Assembly: GCA_041160955.1 (NCBI GenBank)
Contig: JBEAVK010000119.1
Coordinates: 1-35,709 of the forward strand
Direction of reading: 5' to 3'
Length of the DNA: 35,709 nucleotides
From: M3007 sp041160955
Lineage (GTDB): Bacteria; Bacteroidota; Bacteroidia; Chitinophagales; Saprospiraceae
Positions 15,713-25,547 of the stretch are shown one piece after another. The translations under genes and the position numbers were made by a program. Each line of letters starts with the position of its first letter. The first letter of the stretch is position 1. The notes under the pieces are model-generated. The model did no database searches, was not told the DNA's origin, and saw only the letters and a list, made by a program, of their open reading frames with translations.

Positions 15713-18700
15713 ATGCCCTTTTCTACTTTCCGTTATGCAATGGTGTCGTTATTGACACTAACTGGTTTTTTGTACGGAATTGCACAAAGCCCATTTTCTG
15801 TTGAACCCATCGTACTCAAAAGTGAGTTTGGGCGGCAAAAAATAACCCCAAAGGCATCTATTCAGCCACTAAAATTTACGGGTCTTAAACTTGGGGAGAC
15901 CTATCAATTATTAGCTCCGCCTAATACAGAAACCGCTGGGTGCGTTCCTACGATTTCTATTGCAGGCAATTTTGCCAGCGCAGAAAACGCGCCAATCATA
16001 CTCACTTTTGTTGCTACTGCTAAAGAGATGAGTTTTGTATTAAACTTTCCATGTACTTGGGCGGCATCGAATACACCGATTTATACTATTTCGCTGTCCT
16101 GCACGAGTTGTTCCTTGACCAGCAAATTCTTTAATACGCCGGATGAAGTACTCAGTGTAGAAGGCATAGACCCAGAAACAGCGGTTAGAGAAGTACTGGT
16201 TGGAGGTAACTGTTTTGACATAGATGGTGTCAACCTTTGTGGTGGTGGTGGAGCATTGGGTTCGTTTTCTGGCGGACAAACCAATATTGGTTTCAATAAA
16301 GGTTTGATATTGGCAACTGGCCCGATCGGCATTGCGCCCGGCCCCAACACTAGTGATGGTGCCGGATCCAGCGCGGGTAGTTGTGGCCCTGATGGCGATT
16401 TAGCCAGTTTATCAACTGGTGCTCAATTTGACGTAGCGCGTTTAGAATTCGACTTTACCCCAACACAACCACAAGTGGTATTTAGATATGTATTTGCTTC
16501 TGAAGAGTACTGCGAATATGTGGGGTCACAATTTAATGATGTTTTTGGATTCTTTATATCTGGCCCTGGAATACCAGGTGGCGTTCAGAATCTAGCAACA
16601 GTACCCATGTCTCCAACACCCGTTGCGATCAACAATGTCAATCACTTAACGAATGCTGGTTTTTATGTAAATAACCAGCCCGCAGGCAGCGGCAACCTTT
16701 GTGGACAAAATGCTTCTTCGGCTAATGCGGTAAATGAGGTGCAGTATGATGGTTATACCCGCAGATTTGTGGCATCTGCTACTGTTATTCCTTGTCAAAC
16801 CTATCGTATTAAACTGGTTATTGCCGATATTGGCGACGGTGCTTGGGACTCAGCGGTATTTATCGACGAAGGCTCTTTCGATGCAGGTGGTAATGCCTCG
16901 GTTCAATGGCTTGTAAACGGAGAACCTGATATCAATGAAACTTTTGAAAAATGCGGTAATGTTTCTTTATTATTCGACCGCGTGGGGGGCAATATCAATG
17001 TCCCTATGACCGTGAGTTTTACTGTTACAGGTACTGCTACACCAGGGTTGGACTTTGTACCATTTCCATCTTCTATTACAATACCGGCGGGTCAAGGCCA
17101 ATTTATATTACCTGTTACGATCCTGAGCGATCTATTATTAGAAGGTCAAGAATCCATTAGAATTACATTGACCAACCTTTGCTCTTGCTTGAATCCGCAG
17201 GAAATCTTGTTCATCAACGACCTTCCAGCATTAACTACAATACCCGATACGGTGGTGATCTGCGGTAGCGGCATTGCCGTTTTGGATGCTACCTACTTAG
17301 GTGGTGTACCAGACTATACCTTCCAATGGTCAAATAATGGCGGAACGGCTCAGCAGGCTGCGTTTTTTGTCAATAATTCCGGTAATTATAAAGTAACCAT
17401 AACGGATGAATGTGGGCAGACTACGGTGCAAAATATATATGTAAGGGTAAATCCACCTCCAAAGGCTCAATTATCACCTCCGGCTCCTCAACTATGCGCT
17501 GATGGTGAACCGGGGTTATTAAAAGTGATATTTACAGGAAACGGGCCTTTTGAATTGGTCTATTCCATCAACGGTAATCCACAAGATCCTATTACAGACA
17601 TTACGGATAACCCCTACTTTTTAGAAGTAAACGAGATAGGGCTTTATACGCTTAATAGTGTAACCGATTTTGAGGGATGCCAAGGGACAGGGCAAGGAAC
17701 CCAACTCGTCGTCAATTCCCAACTAAATCTCACTGGTGTAACTACTAATGTGCAGTGCTTTGGGCAAACAAATGGCACCATCAATACAACTGTTACCGGC
17801 GGTAGTGGCCCTTACAACTATGTTTGGTCTGGACCAGTTACAATTCCTAATATTCCAGATCCTATCAACTTACAAAACGGCACTTACAATGTCACTGTAA
17901 CCGATGGTTTTGGCTGTACTATGACGAATTCCTTTACAGTTATGGCCGCCAGCGTACTATCGCCTGCTGCAACACAGGTTCAAATACCCAACTGTACCAA
18001 TCCTAATGGCGGTAGTATCAATTTGGCAGTAAGTGGTGGTTTCCCGAACTATACCTATAATTGGAGTAATGGTACAACTAGCCAAAATCCACAAAATCTA
18101 CCCGCAGGCACTTATACCGTAACAGTGACCGATCAATCGGGCTGTACTAGAACTGCTACGACAACAGTAGTAGGCAATACAACACCGCCTATTGCGGTGG
18201 GTGTTGCGATGGATGATATTGACTGTCAAACACTTAGCGTTCAACTGAATGGCCAAGGCTCTTCTGTAGGTGCTAATTTCTCCTATTTATGGTCGGCTGT
18301 TGGTCTCGGAAATATCACAAGTGCTACGAATACTTTAGATATCACGGTGAGCCAAGGTGGCACGTATAGAATAAGGGTTACCGATAGCAATAATGGTTGT
18401 ACTTCTACCGCAGATGTTCCAGTCGTTAGCAATGTATTGCTACCCGTAGCCGATGCAGGCCCTCCTCAAGTGGTAACTTGCGCCATTGGAAATGTAACAC
18501 TAGATGGCTCCGGTTCTTCCAGTAGTGCAAATAATTTCACTTATGCCTGGACAGCCAGTAATGGCGGTACGATAGCAGGCGGTGCTAATACAACACAACC
18601 CATTGCATCTTCGGTGGGTACTTATACGCTATTGGTCACTAACAATATCAATTTCTGTACAGCAACGGATAACGTAGTAGTTACCTCCAATTTTACACCA

Positions 18701-21700
18701 CCTACTGCGGTTATTGCCGCACCAGAAATCATCAACTGCGTTCAAAGTCAGGTAGTTTTAAATGCAAGTGGCTCATCCCCCAGTAATGTTTTCTATAATT
18801 GGGGTACTTTGAATGGTAATATCATTTCTGGATTTACGAGTGCCAACCCAGTAGTTACTGAAGCAGGTGACTATGTAGTAACCGTAACCAATCCTGGCAA
18901 TGGCTGTACTTCTACTGCAACTAGAGAAGTAACGGAAGACCAAAGTGTGCCAACAGTCTTAGCATTCTCTAATCAATCCTTGGATTGTAACACAAGTACC
19001 GTAATCATTACTGGCCAAAATCCAAGTAATGATGGCAGCCCTGTGTGGTCAGTATCTCAAGGAGGTAATATTGTGGGAGCATCCAATACCTTTAATATTA
19101 CCGTTGATAAACCTGGCCTATATACATTAACGGTAACCAACCCGATCAGTAAATGTAGCGCATCTGCATCAAAACTCATTGAGCAAAATATTCAACCACC
19201 CGTTGCTATTGCTGGTGCACCAGGTACACTTAACTGTTATAACAATAACACATTAACAATTGGCGATCCTAATGCATTTTTGATCGATACTAAGTTCCAA
19301 TGGACTGCAAGTAATGGTGGCAATATTCAAGGACCAACCAATCAATCCGCAGCAACAGTAAATGCAGCAGGTACTTATTCCGTAATAGTAACCAACCAGC
19401 AAAACGGTTGTACCAATACGGCATCTGTCACGATTGCTCAAGATATTACGCCACCAAATACAGTTGTAGCACCAGCAGGTCAAATCAATTGCCAAAATTC
19501 GTTTGTACAATTGAGTGGAGCAGGTTCCAGTGCTGGCCCTATTTATACCTATGATTGGTCAACGACTAATGGCTCTATTTCCATAGGCGCAAATACACTT
19601 ACACCAGTAGTCACAGCATCCGGTACGTATCAATTATTGGTTACTAATAACGTAAATGGTTGTAAATCAAGTGCTACTGCAACGGTAATATCGGACTTAA
19701 ATCTACCTTCGTTTGCTATTCAGGCGGCTCCTCCAGTAACTTGCTTAGTTGACCAACTAACGCTCAGTGCATCCGTGGCTAGTTCGGGTAATTTCTCTTA
19801 CCAATGGGGTTCTGTAGATGGAACAATCCTTTCTGGCGCCAATACCCTTAGTCCAGTCATCAACAAGCCAGGTACTTATACCTTGATTATCACCAATACA
19901 GCCAATAATTGTAGTGCAGTAGAAAATGTAGTTGTTATCGCGGATAATTTACCGCCGGCTATCAATGCAGGCCCTAATCAAATATTGAGTTGTACCACTC
20001 CAACATTAACGCTTACCGGAACAGGGCCAGCATCAGGGCATACCTACAATTGGGTCGCTACCGATGGCGGCAATATCCTTTTTGGAGGAAATACGCTTGC
20101 GCCTTCGATTGACAAACCGGGTACTTATACCCTATCTGCAACGAATAATACAAATGGCTGTACCAACACAGCAGTAGTTCAAATTGGACAAGATGCAGGT
20201 CAACCTATTATTCAAGTCGCTGCGCCACCTACGCTGACTTGTACAACACAACAAGTCAATATCAACGCAGCAGGTTCCAGTACAGGTAGTAATTATATCT
20301 ATGAATGGTCTGGCCCAAGTATTGTCAACGGTATCAATTCACTCACACCAACCATTGATCAACCAGGCACTTATACCATTACAATCATTAATACATCCAA
20401 TGGTTGTACCGAAACAGCAACAACCATTGTACCGCAAAATATCGCAAAACCGGTGGCAGATGCAGGACCAGCCAATACATTGAACTGTTACCAAGCAGAA
20501 CTTCAAATTGGTGGAGCGAATATTTCAACAGGCCCCAACTTTACATATATTTGGAATGGCCCTGGTATTGTATCTGGTATAAATAATGCACAACCAATTG
20601 TGAATCAGCCGGGTGTGTATGATGTAACCGTTACCAATACCCAAAATGGTTGTACACAAGTAGGCAATGTAGCATTAGCCGCAAATTACACAACACCCAC
20701 TGTTGATGCAGGTCCAAGCGGATTAATTACCTGTACCGATAACTTTTACGAAACCACGCCTAATATTACCGGAACGGGTCCATTTACCTACTATTGGACA
20801 ACAACAGGCGGTAGTTTCCTAAATGGTGCTATAGGGCAAAGCCAGTTGAACCCAATTTTGAACGGGGCAGGCTTCTACTACCTTACTGTAACCAATACAG
20901 AAAGTGGATGTACTTCCACAGACGTAATGCAGGTATATGAGTCCGCCGATTTTCCGGAAGCAGATGCAGGTATTTCAGATTTGCTCACCTGCAATATCAA
21001 TCAATTGACCCTCGATGGATCTAGCAGTAGCCAAAACGGGCCTTTTACCTATCAATGGGTGCCTACTTCAGGCGGCAATATTGTTTCAGGTGCTAATACG
21101 CTTTATCCCGTCATAGATGCACCGGGTACTTACAGCCTAGCAGTACGAGATACTTCCAATAGTTGTATTTCTTATTCCATGGTAGAAATTAGCCAAAATA
21201 TTACACCTCCTGATGCCGAGGCTGGTGCGGCTGTTACTTTAACTTGCTCTGTCAATTCTGTAACATTAGATGGGGATGTGAATTCTAATGGATCGTTTAC
21301 TTATGATTGGACGGCTTCTAATGGCGGTAATATTCTATCTGGAGCAAGCTCTTTGGCTCCCGTGGTGAATGCAGTAGGCTTATACACCTTGAAAGTCACA
21401 AATACATCTACTGGATGTACGGATACGGATCAAGTCAATGTTTTAGCAGATCAAAATGCACCTATTGTTGCCATTGCGCAACCAGCCACCTTGAACTGCA
21501 ATATTAATACTGTTTTGCTAAACGCTACTGGATCATCAACCGGTAATATGACTTATAGTTGGGTGACTCCTAATGGCAATTTTATCGACCTTTCTGACTC
21601 GTCGAAAGTAAAGGTAAATGCACCTGGGGTATATCAATTAGTGATCCAAGATTTGGATAATAATTGCGCATCCCTAGCATCTGTGACGGTAGCACAAGAT

Positions 21701-23284
21701 ATTACAGCGCCAATTGCCCAAGCAGGTATGGATACTAGACTGGATTGCAAATCGATCATTTCTACATTAGATGGCTTGGGGTCTAGTTCAAATGGTAACT
21801 TTTTCTACCAATGGTCAACACCAAATGGAGAAATATTGGCAGATCCTAACTCTTTGACACCCACAGTTTCCGCCGCAGGCACTTACTTGCTCACTGTGGT
21901 AAATACAGATAATGGTTGTAAATCAACCGATTTGGTCGTTGTTAACCAAGACATTAACCAACCTGATATTGTCATTGTAATACCCGCTTTGATTACTTGT
22001 TTTGCATCCGAGGTAGTATTAGATGGCAGTAATTCCAGTACTGGAAGTACCTACTCTTATGCCTGGACAACACCTAATGGCAATATTATTAATGGAGCAA
22101 CTGCCCCTCAAGCGGTGGTCAATACACCCGGATTATATACACTTACAGTGCTAAACAACGATAATGGTTGTGCCAATGCAAGCACCACCACCGTAGAGGA
22201 AAACACCGTAGCACCTAGTGTATTAATACTACCTCCCGGTACAATTACTTGTGCTGATCCGATTGTTGGTATTATTGCCTTAGCGGAAAGTGGCAGTCAA
22301 TACGTTTTTGGGTGGTCAACCATAGATGGTAATATTGTAAGTGGAGAAACATCGCTCCAATTGTTAGTGGATCAACCTGGCAATTACAATGTATTGGTGG
22401 TCAACAACAATAATGGCTGCGCTGCATTGGCCAATACCAATGTGTTGGAAGTACTGGATCGACCTAACAATTTTGAATTTACACTCGGGCTGCCCGGATG
22501 CCGCGATAATGATGGTTTAATTCGTTTTGATTCTGTTATGGGCGGTATTGAGCCTTATCTATATTCCATCAATGGCGGTAATAGCTTTGCCAATTCTATT
22601 TCATTTGGTGGTTTAGCACCCGGTATCTACGAACTAATAGTACAAGATATCAATGGTTGTGAATATAGTGAAGATTTGGAAATACCAGCAGCAATTGATC
22701 CATCTATTGATGTAACGCCACAATTTAACTTGCTGTTTGGCGATTCGCTTCAACTGAATGCAGTGTTGCCTCCCGGTTTTCCGCTTGATCTGATTGATAC
22801 GATCACATGGGAGCCAATGACATTCCTTACATTTAGTGGTAGTACTGTACCTGAATTGCTTTCGCCTATTTGTAAGCCATTCAATACCATACAATATAAA
22901 GTAAGTGTATTAACCAAAAATGGCGGTTGCGAAGCATACGATCGAATTGCGATCTTAGTGGATACTGAACCTAAGATTTATATCCCTAATGTATTTACGC
23001 CGGATAATTCAGCAGATCCTGCCAATACAGTCTTTTATATCCATGCTGATGATAAGCGCAAACAGATCAAACAGGTCAATTCTTTCCAAATATTTGACCG
23101 TTGGGGCGAAAAAGTGCACTTTGCACAAAATTTCCAGCCCAATGATCCTGCGTATGGCTGGGATGGTCAAATCGGAGGAACAGGGAAAGTGCTCACACCA
23201 GCAGTTTTTGTTTATTATGCAGAAATTGAGCTGATTGATGGACAGAAAATACTGTACGAAGGGGATGTAACCTTGGTGCGATAA
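15713..23284 (+). CDS. Giant modular surface protein with T9SS type B sorting domain
   Basis: A 2,523-residue adhesin-like protein. Order: signal peptide (1-25, ending GIAQS); choice-of-anchor L domain (about 140-395, with ARLEFDFTP and FRYVFASEEYCEYVGSQFND); Calx-beta-like domain (395-500); two irregular Ig/PKD-like units; two SprB-type repeats (about 670-820, CFGQTNGTINTTVTGG and GGSINLAVSGGFPNYTYNWS); and 17 tandem Ig/PKD-like modules (827-2248). A further SprB-like unit (CRDNDGLIRFDSVMGG) and a linker domain follow. The C-terminal gliding-motility-associated/T9SS type B domain (about 2418-2523) has KIYIPNVFTPD, FQIFDRWGEKVH, YGWDG and VFVYYAEIELIDG. Such proteins cross the outer membrane by the type IX system and stay on the surface or are released; SprB itself is the gliding adhesin of Flavobacterium. 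No gld/spr gene is in the window. Adhesion is inferred from architecture. Confidence 0.93.
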   Translation: MPFSTFRYAMVSLLTLTGFLYGIAQSPFSVEPIVLKSEFGRQKITPKASIQPLKFTGLKLGETYQLLAPPNTETAGCVPTISIAGNFASAENAPIILTFVATAKEMSFVLNFPCTWAASNTPIYTISLSCTSCSLTSKFFNTPDEVLSVEGIDPETAVREVLVGGNCFDIDGVNLCGGGGALGSFSGGQTNIGFNKGLILATGPIGIAPGPNTSDGAGSSAGSCGPDGDLASLSTGAQFDVARLEFDFTPTQPQVVFRYVFASEEYCEYVGSQFNDVFGFFISGPGIPGGVQNLATVPMSPTPVAINNVNHLTNAGFYVNNQPAGSGNLCGQNASSANAVNEVQYDGYTRRFVASATVIPCQTYRIKLVIADIGDGAWDSAVFIDEGSFDAGGNASVQWLVNGEPDINETFEKCGNVSLLFDRVGGNINVPMTVSFTVTGTATPGLDFVPFPSSITIPAGQGQFILPVTILSDLLLEGQESIRITLTNLCSCLNPQEILFINDLPALTTIPDTVVICGSGIAVLDATYLGGVPDYTFQWSNNGGTAQQAAFFVNNSGNYKVTITDECGQTTVQNIYVRVNPPPKAQLSPPAPQLCADGEPGLLKVIFTGNGPFELVYSINGNPQDPITDITDNPYFLEVNEIGLYTLNSVTDFEGCQGTGQGTQLVVNSQLNLTGVTTNVQCFGQTNGTINTTVTGGSGPYNYVWSGPVTIPNIPDPINLQNGTYNVTVTDGFGCTMTNSFTVMAASVLSPAATQVQIPNCTNPNGGSINLAVSGGFPNYTYNWSNGTTSQNPQNLPAGTYTVTVTDQSGCTRTATTTVVGNTTPPIAVGVAMDDIDCQTLSVQLNGQGSSVGANFSYLWSAVGLGNITSATNTLDITVSQGGTYRIRVTDSNNGCTSTADVPVVSNVLLPVADAGPPQVVTCAIGNVTLDGSGSSSSANNFTYAWTASNGGTIAGGANTTQPIASSVGTYTLLVTNNINFCTATDNVVVTSNFTPPTAVIAAPEIINCVQSQVVLNASGSSPSNVFYNWGTLNGNIISGFTSANPVVTEAGDYVVTVTNPGNGCTSTATREVTEDQSVPTVLAFSNQSLDCNTSTVIITGQNPSNDGSPVWSVSQGGNIVGASNTFNITVDKPGLYTLTVTNPISKCSASASKLIEQNIQPPVAIAGAPGTLNCYNNNTLTIGDPNAFLIDTKFQWTASNGGNIQGPTNQSAATVNAAGTYSVIVTNQQNGCTNTASVTIAQDITPPNTVVAPAGQINCQNSFVQLSGAGSSAGPIYTYDWSTTNGSISIGANTLTPVVTASGTYQLLVTNNVNGCKSSATATVISDLNLPSFAIQAAPPVTCLVDQLTLSASVASSGNFSYQWGSVDGTILSGANTLSPVINKPGTYTLIITNTANNCSAVENVVVIADNLPPAINAGPNQILSCTTPTLTLTGTGPASGHTYNWVATDGGNILFGGNTLAPSIDKPGTYTLSATNNTNGCTNTAVVQIGQDAGQPIIQVAAPPTLTCTTQQVNINAAGSSTGSNYIYEWSGPSIVNGINSLTPTIDQPGTYTITIINTSNGCTETATTIVPQNIAKPVADAGPANTLNCYQAELQIGGANISTGPNFTYIWNGPGIVSGINNAQPIVNQPGVYDVTVTNTQNGCTQVGNVALAANYTTPTVDAGPSGLITCTDNFYETTPNITGTGPFTYYWTTTGGSFLNGAIGQSQLNPILNGAGFYYLTVTNTESGCTSTDVMQVYESADFPEADAGISDLLTCNINQLTLDGSSSSQNGPFTYQWVPTSGGNIVSGANTLYPVIDAPGTYSLAVRDTSNSCISYSMVEISQNITPPDAEAGAAVTLTCSVNSVTLDGDVNSNGSFTYDWTASNGGNILSGASSLAPVVNAVGLYTLKVTNTSTGCTDTDQVNVLADQNAPIVAIAQPATLNCNINTVLLNATGSSTGNMTYSWVTPNGNFIDLSDSSKVKVNAPGVYQLVIQDLDNNCASLASVTVAQDITAPIAQAGMDTRLDCKSIISTLDGLGSSSNGNFFYQWSTPNGEILADPNSLTPTVSAAGTYLLTVVNTDNGCKSTDLVVVNQDINQPDIVIVIPALITCFASEVVLDGSNSSTGSTYSYAWTTPNGNIINGATAPQAVVNTPGLYTLTVLNNDNGCANASTTTVEENTVAPSVLILPPGTITCADPIVGIIALAESGSQYVFGWSTIDGNIVSGETSLQLLVDQPGNYNVLVVNNNNGCAALANTNVLEVLDRPNNFEFTLGLPGCRDNDGLIRFDSVMGGIEPYLYSINGGNSFANSISFGGLAPGIYELIVQDINGCEYSEDLEIPAAIDPSIDVTPQFNLLFGDSLQLNAVLPPGFPLDLIDTITWEPMTFLTFSGSTVPELLSPICKPFNTIQYKVSVLTKNGGCEAYDRIAILVDTEPKIYIPNVFTPDNSADPANTVFYIHADDKRKQIKQVNSFQIFDRWGEKVHFAQNFQPNDPAYGWDGQIGGTGKVLTPAVFVYYAEIELIDGQKILYEGDVTLVR
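18190..22455 (+). repeat. Array of 17 tandem ~250-bp modules inside the giant gene
   Basis: Each module encodes about 83 residues on one plan: a strand with Cys (as in LTC or LNC), a VTLDGSGSS-like turn, F-x-Y-x-W, a T-x-N-G-x-I-x-S-G-x-N-T-L stretch, PGTYTLTVTN, then NGCT and a spacer often ending PPxAxAG. All 17 copies keep exactly two cysteines about 55-60 residues apart. The DNA is well diverged between copies; the most stable stretch is AATGG(T/C)TGTAC encoding NGCT. The copies are therefore old, not a recent expansion. Confidence 0.88.
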
Positions 23285-23310
23285 TTTCACCCCTTGAGTA
23301 GATAATATTA

Positions 23311-23350
23311 GAGGCCAGCAAGGATTGATTCCTTGTTGGCCTCTCTTTTT
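23311..23350 (+). terminator. Strong intrinsic terminator of the giant gene
   Basis: GAGGCCAGCAAGG pairs with CCTTGTTGGCCTC (13 bp with one G-T pair, 7-nt loop), followed by TCTTTTT. It lies 27 bp past the stop codon. Confidence 0.88.
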
Positions 23351-23395
23351 CGGATCAATACAACCTGATTGATTTACGCTATGTTCAACATACAA

Positions 23396-24190
23396 TTAGG
23401 CTATTTGCCCATGCGCTACCCTGTTTAATATTTGCTGGTAGGCTCCGTCCCAAAGATGAATGCGTTTTTGCAATGATTCAATCGTTACTTGCTCTGCTGC
23501 TGCCCAAAACTGTTCATTATCTTGGCACAAATTTGATGTCATTTGTAGCGCAAGGTGGCTATGATGATCGCCATCTACTTCAATATGTCTTTCAAGATAA
23601 TATTTGAAAATAGAAATGCTATCCGGGAAATTTTGATGAATGTCATTGACCATTGAAATAAACATCCCAGGAATTAGATCTTCTCTGCCAAAGGTAAAGA
23701 TGGCCGATTGTAAATAATCTTTATTGCTATGGATAACTTCAAAAGTGAACTTTACAAATGCGCGTGCCTCTGCTGGCACGCCTGCAATGATAAATGATGC
23801 GTCAAAATCTCCGGTTTCTTTCAATGTTGCAATAAACAATTCAATTTGCGAGGTATCTGCGCCGCACTGTTGCATTGCATCTAGGTAAAGTTCAAAATGA
23901 CTTTTTATATTGCCAAAACTATCAACATCGGATTCTTCCCCCGCGACAATTTCATTAATGAGTTGCCTCGTTTCAGCAGAGCCTTTAGGAAACCACGGAA
24001 TAGAGGTACAGGTGAGGTTATTTTGTAAGGATTTCAACAAAGACATAAAATCCCAAACTGCAAAAATATGATATTGCATAAAAATCTTGAGATCTTCAAC
24101 ATCTTTGATCGCTGAATATACTTTATGCGTAATAATTTGCTGACGTAAAGGCTCAATGCTACTTTTAATCTTGTCTAAATGTTCGTTCAT
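23396..24190 (-). CDS. DUF3050 family protein (heme-oxygenase-like fold)
   Basis: A 264-residue helical cytoplasmic protein. It matches the DUF3050 pattern throughout: FMQYHIFAVWDFMSLLKSLQNNLTC near residue 38, PWFPKGSAETRQLINEIVAGEESD near 64, then SHFELYLDAMQQCGADTSQIE. FTFEVI and YYLERHIEVDGDHHSHLAL occupy the C-terminal half. The repeated His, Glu and Asp positions (HIF, NEIVAGEESD, SHFELY, ERHIEVDGDHH) resemble the metal-binding pattern of heme-oxygenase-like diiron oxidases, so an oxidase-type activity is possible but unproven. It converges on the giant gene and has no operon partner to suggest a substrate. Confidence 0.82.
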   Translation of the reverse strand: MNEHLDKIKSSIEPLRQQIITHKVYSAIKDVEDLKIFMQYHIFAVWDFMSLLKSLQNNLTCTSIPWFPKGSAETRQLINEIVAGEESDVDSFGNIKSHFELYLDAMQQCGADTSQIELFIATLKETGDFDASFIIAGVPAEARAFVKFTFEVIHSNKDYLQSAIFTFGREDLIPGMFISMVNDIHQNFPDSISIFKYYLERHIEVDGDHHSHLALQMTSNLCQDNEQFWAAAEQVTIESLQKRIHLWDGAYQQILNRVAHGQIA

Positions 24191-24309
24191 GTTTGTTTAT
24201 ATATTGTTTGGATAGTTCCAGTTTTATTACCCAAAGATGAACTAAACATAAGACTTCATTAATTTGTTTATTGAACAGATAGTTTTCCTGTAGCATCAAA
24301 AAAAACGTA

Positions 24310-24342
24310 AAAAAAAGGCTGAAAGGTTTTCCCCCTCAGCCT
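24310..24342 (-). terminator. Intrinsic terminator of the small lipoprotein gene
   Basis: On the minus strand AGGCTGA, a 13-nt loop and TCAGCCT are followed by a run of eight T residues. It is placed about 45 bp past the lipoprotein stop. Confidence 0.85.
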
Positions 24343-24384
24343 CTCTATAGATCCAATAGTATTGAATCGAACTAGTGCATTAGT

Positions 24385-24786
24385 TTATTTCTTAGCAGAA
24401 ATATTATAAGTAATACCGGCACTAGTCACATATTTTACGGTCACTTTTTTGGTTGTAGTATCGTAAGTATAGCTACTATTATTGTCAGCACTTGTACCTG
24501 TGATAATATTGCCATTTAAAACACAATCCGCTTCAAAGCCACCAATAGTGCTACCAATAGCAATTTTTACAACATTACAACTTGTACCAACTATGCTAAG
24601 GAAATTTTCCGCATCCACCAAAGTCTGAGTTGAACTTTGACCCGGTGCCTGTGTGGTGCCTGTAACTGAATTATAAATACCAGTAAGTTGGGCTTCGTAA
24701 CAATTGTCCGGTGTAACATCTTCTTTTTTACAAGAAGCGAAGGCGAGCAGCATGACAGCAGCTGAATAAAGAATAAAACGAGTCAT
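24385..24786 (-). CDS. Small putative lipoprotein
   Basis: A 133-residue protein starting TRFILYSAAVMLLAFASC after Met, a lipoprotein signal with lipobox FASC and lipidated Cys19, followed by KKEDVTPDN. The mature part is short, Thr/Ser/Gly-rich and beta-like, with two more cysteines (TSCNVV and EADCVLNG) that could pair. ITGTSADNNSSYTYDTTTKKVTVKY resembles the small lipocalin-like or Ig-like lipoproteins frequent in Bacteroidota, but no domain is firmly recognised. The ORF can be extended 16 codons upstream to 24834; the lipobox position makes the inner ATG the right start. It stands alone between DUF3050 and the isomerase-like gene. Confidence 0.75.
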   Translation of the reverse strand: MTRFILYSAAVMLLAFASCKKEDVTPDNCYEAQLTGIYNSVTGTTQAPGQSSTQTLVDAENFLSIVGTSCNVVKIAIGSTIGGFEADCVLNGNIITGTSADNNSSYTYDTTTKKVTVKYVTSAGITYNISAKK

Positions 24787-24890
24787 TGAAATGAGTTTGT
24801 TAAAAGATGAAATATTAAATAAAAACCCGCTCAAAAGCAGGATACAATACCATAAACGTGGAAATAATATTTCTGGTTGGGGAAGGGGTA

Positions 24891-25199
24891 CTAATTTACC
24901 GAAAAAGTTGCTCTAAATGGCTGCCTGGCATTGAAAAAAGTTAATTCAGAAATTCGAACCTTCATAAATTCGGTTAATGGAAGACCATAAACAATATCCA
25001 GTAATTCCGATTCTGATTCAACAGAAAAAACGGCCCATAGCTTACCATGTTCCAGTGCAAGTGCATAATTCAACACTTTACCGTCATTCATTAATTTATT
25101 AACGGCTGAGCGTTGACGCGGAATTAACCCCACAAATTCATCGGGTAATTCCTTGGGCATGGTAAAATCTACCATGAATTGCATATTTGTTTGCTCCAT
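24891..25199 (-). CDS. Muconolactone-isomerase-like small protein
   Basis: A 102-residue protein of the dimeric alpha/beta-barrel (ferredoxin-like) type: MQFMVDFTMP, a helix with PRQRSAVNKLMNDGKV, LNYALALEHGKLWAVFSVESESELLDIVYGLPL, and a last strand VRISELTFFN. The pattern is that of muconolactone delta-isomerase and related YCII/ABM-like proteins. Catabolic genes for catechol are absent from the window, so the true reaction is unknown. A longer ORF reaches 25328, but a probable promoter lies inside that extension and the added residues look non-coding. An ATG five codons further in is also possible. Confidence 0.7.
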   Translation of the reverse strand: MEQTNMQFMVDFTMPKELPDEFVGLIPRQRSAVNKLMNDGKVLNYALALEHGKLWAVFSVESESELLDIVYGLPLTEFMKVRISELTFFNARQPFRATFSVN

Positions 25200-25299
25200 T
25201 ATTTTTCTAAAAAAGTTTTGTGTAGTATGTAAGTACTTGGACACAAAAGCAAAAATGATTAATATTTGGTGATTCGGGTATTGAACAGCAATAATCGTG

Positions 25300-25329
25300 C
25301 AAAGTTTTAAATATTCAGGAAAAACCAAA
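25300..25329 (-). promoter_or_regulatory. Probable promoter of the isomerase-like gene
   Basis: On the minus strand TTTG (25326-25329) is followed after 18 bases by AAACTTTG (25300-25307), one mismatch from TAnnTTTG. It gives a leader of roughly 95 nt to the ATG at 25199 and argues against the longer ORF start. Confidence 0.4.
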
Positions 25330-25493
25330 ATATACTTGACAGATTGACCGACTTAATCGAATAATTAAACGAGCCTTAACATCAAATTATTATCCAAATA
25401 AAGGTAATTATTGATTTGCAAACAGTTAAAAAAATGAATACTGACAGATGCTCCAAAATAATCAATGACAAATAGACAGTTTTTCCCGTAGAA

Positions 25494-25523
25494 TTGTCAT
25501 TTCAATTTAATGCCGTAACTTTG
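25494..25523 (+). promoter_or_regulatory. Promoter of the thioredoxin-TPR gene
   Basis: TTG (25494-25496), 19 bases, then TAACTTTG (25516-25523): a full Bacteroidota-type -33/-7 pair about 25 bp before the start codon. Confidence 0.6.
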
Positions 25524-25547
25524 CGCACTTAATACGGTAAATATATT

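Noticed and set aside
18190..22455. CRISPR-like or recent tandem repeat
   Set aside because: The periodicity is about 250 bp, in frame, and the units are diverged protein modules without identical direct repeats.
24787..24834. Longer start of the small lipoprotein
   Set aside because: Sixteen extra residues before the basic-hydrophobic signal would spoil the lipoprotein signal peptide.
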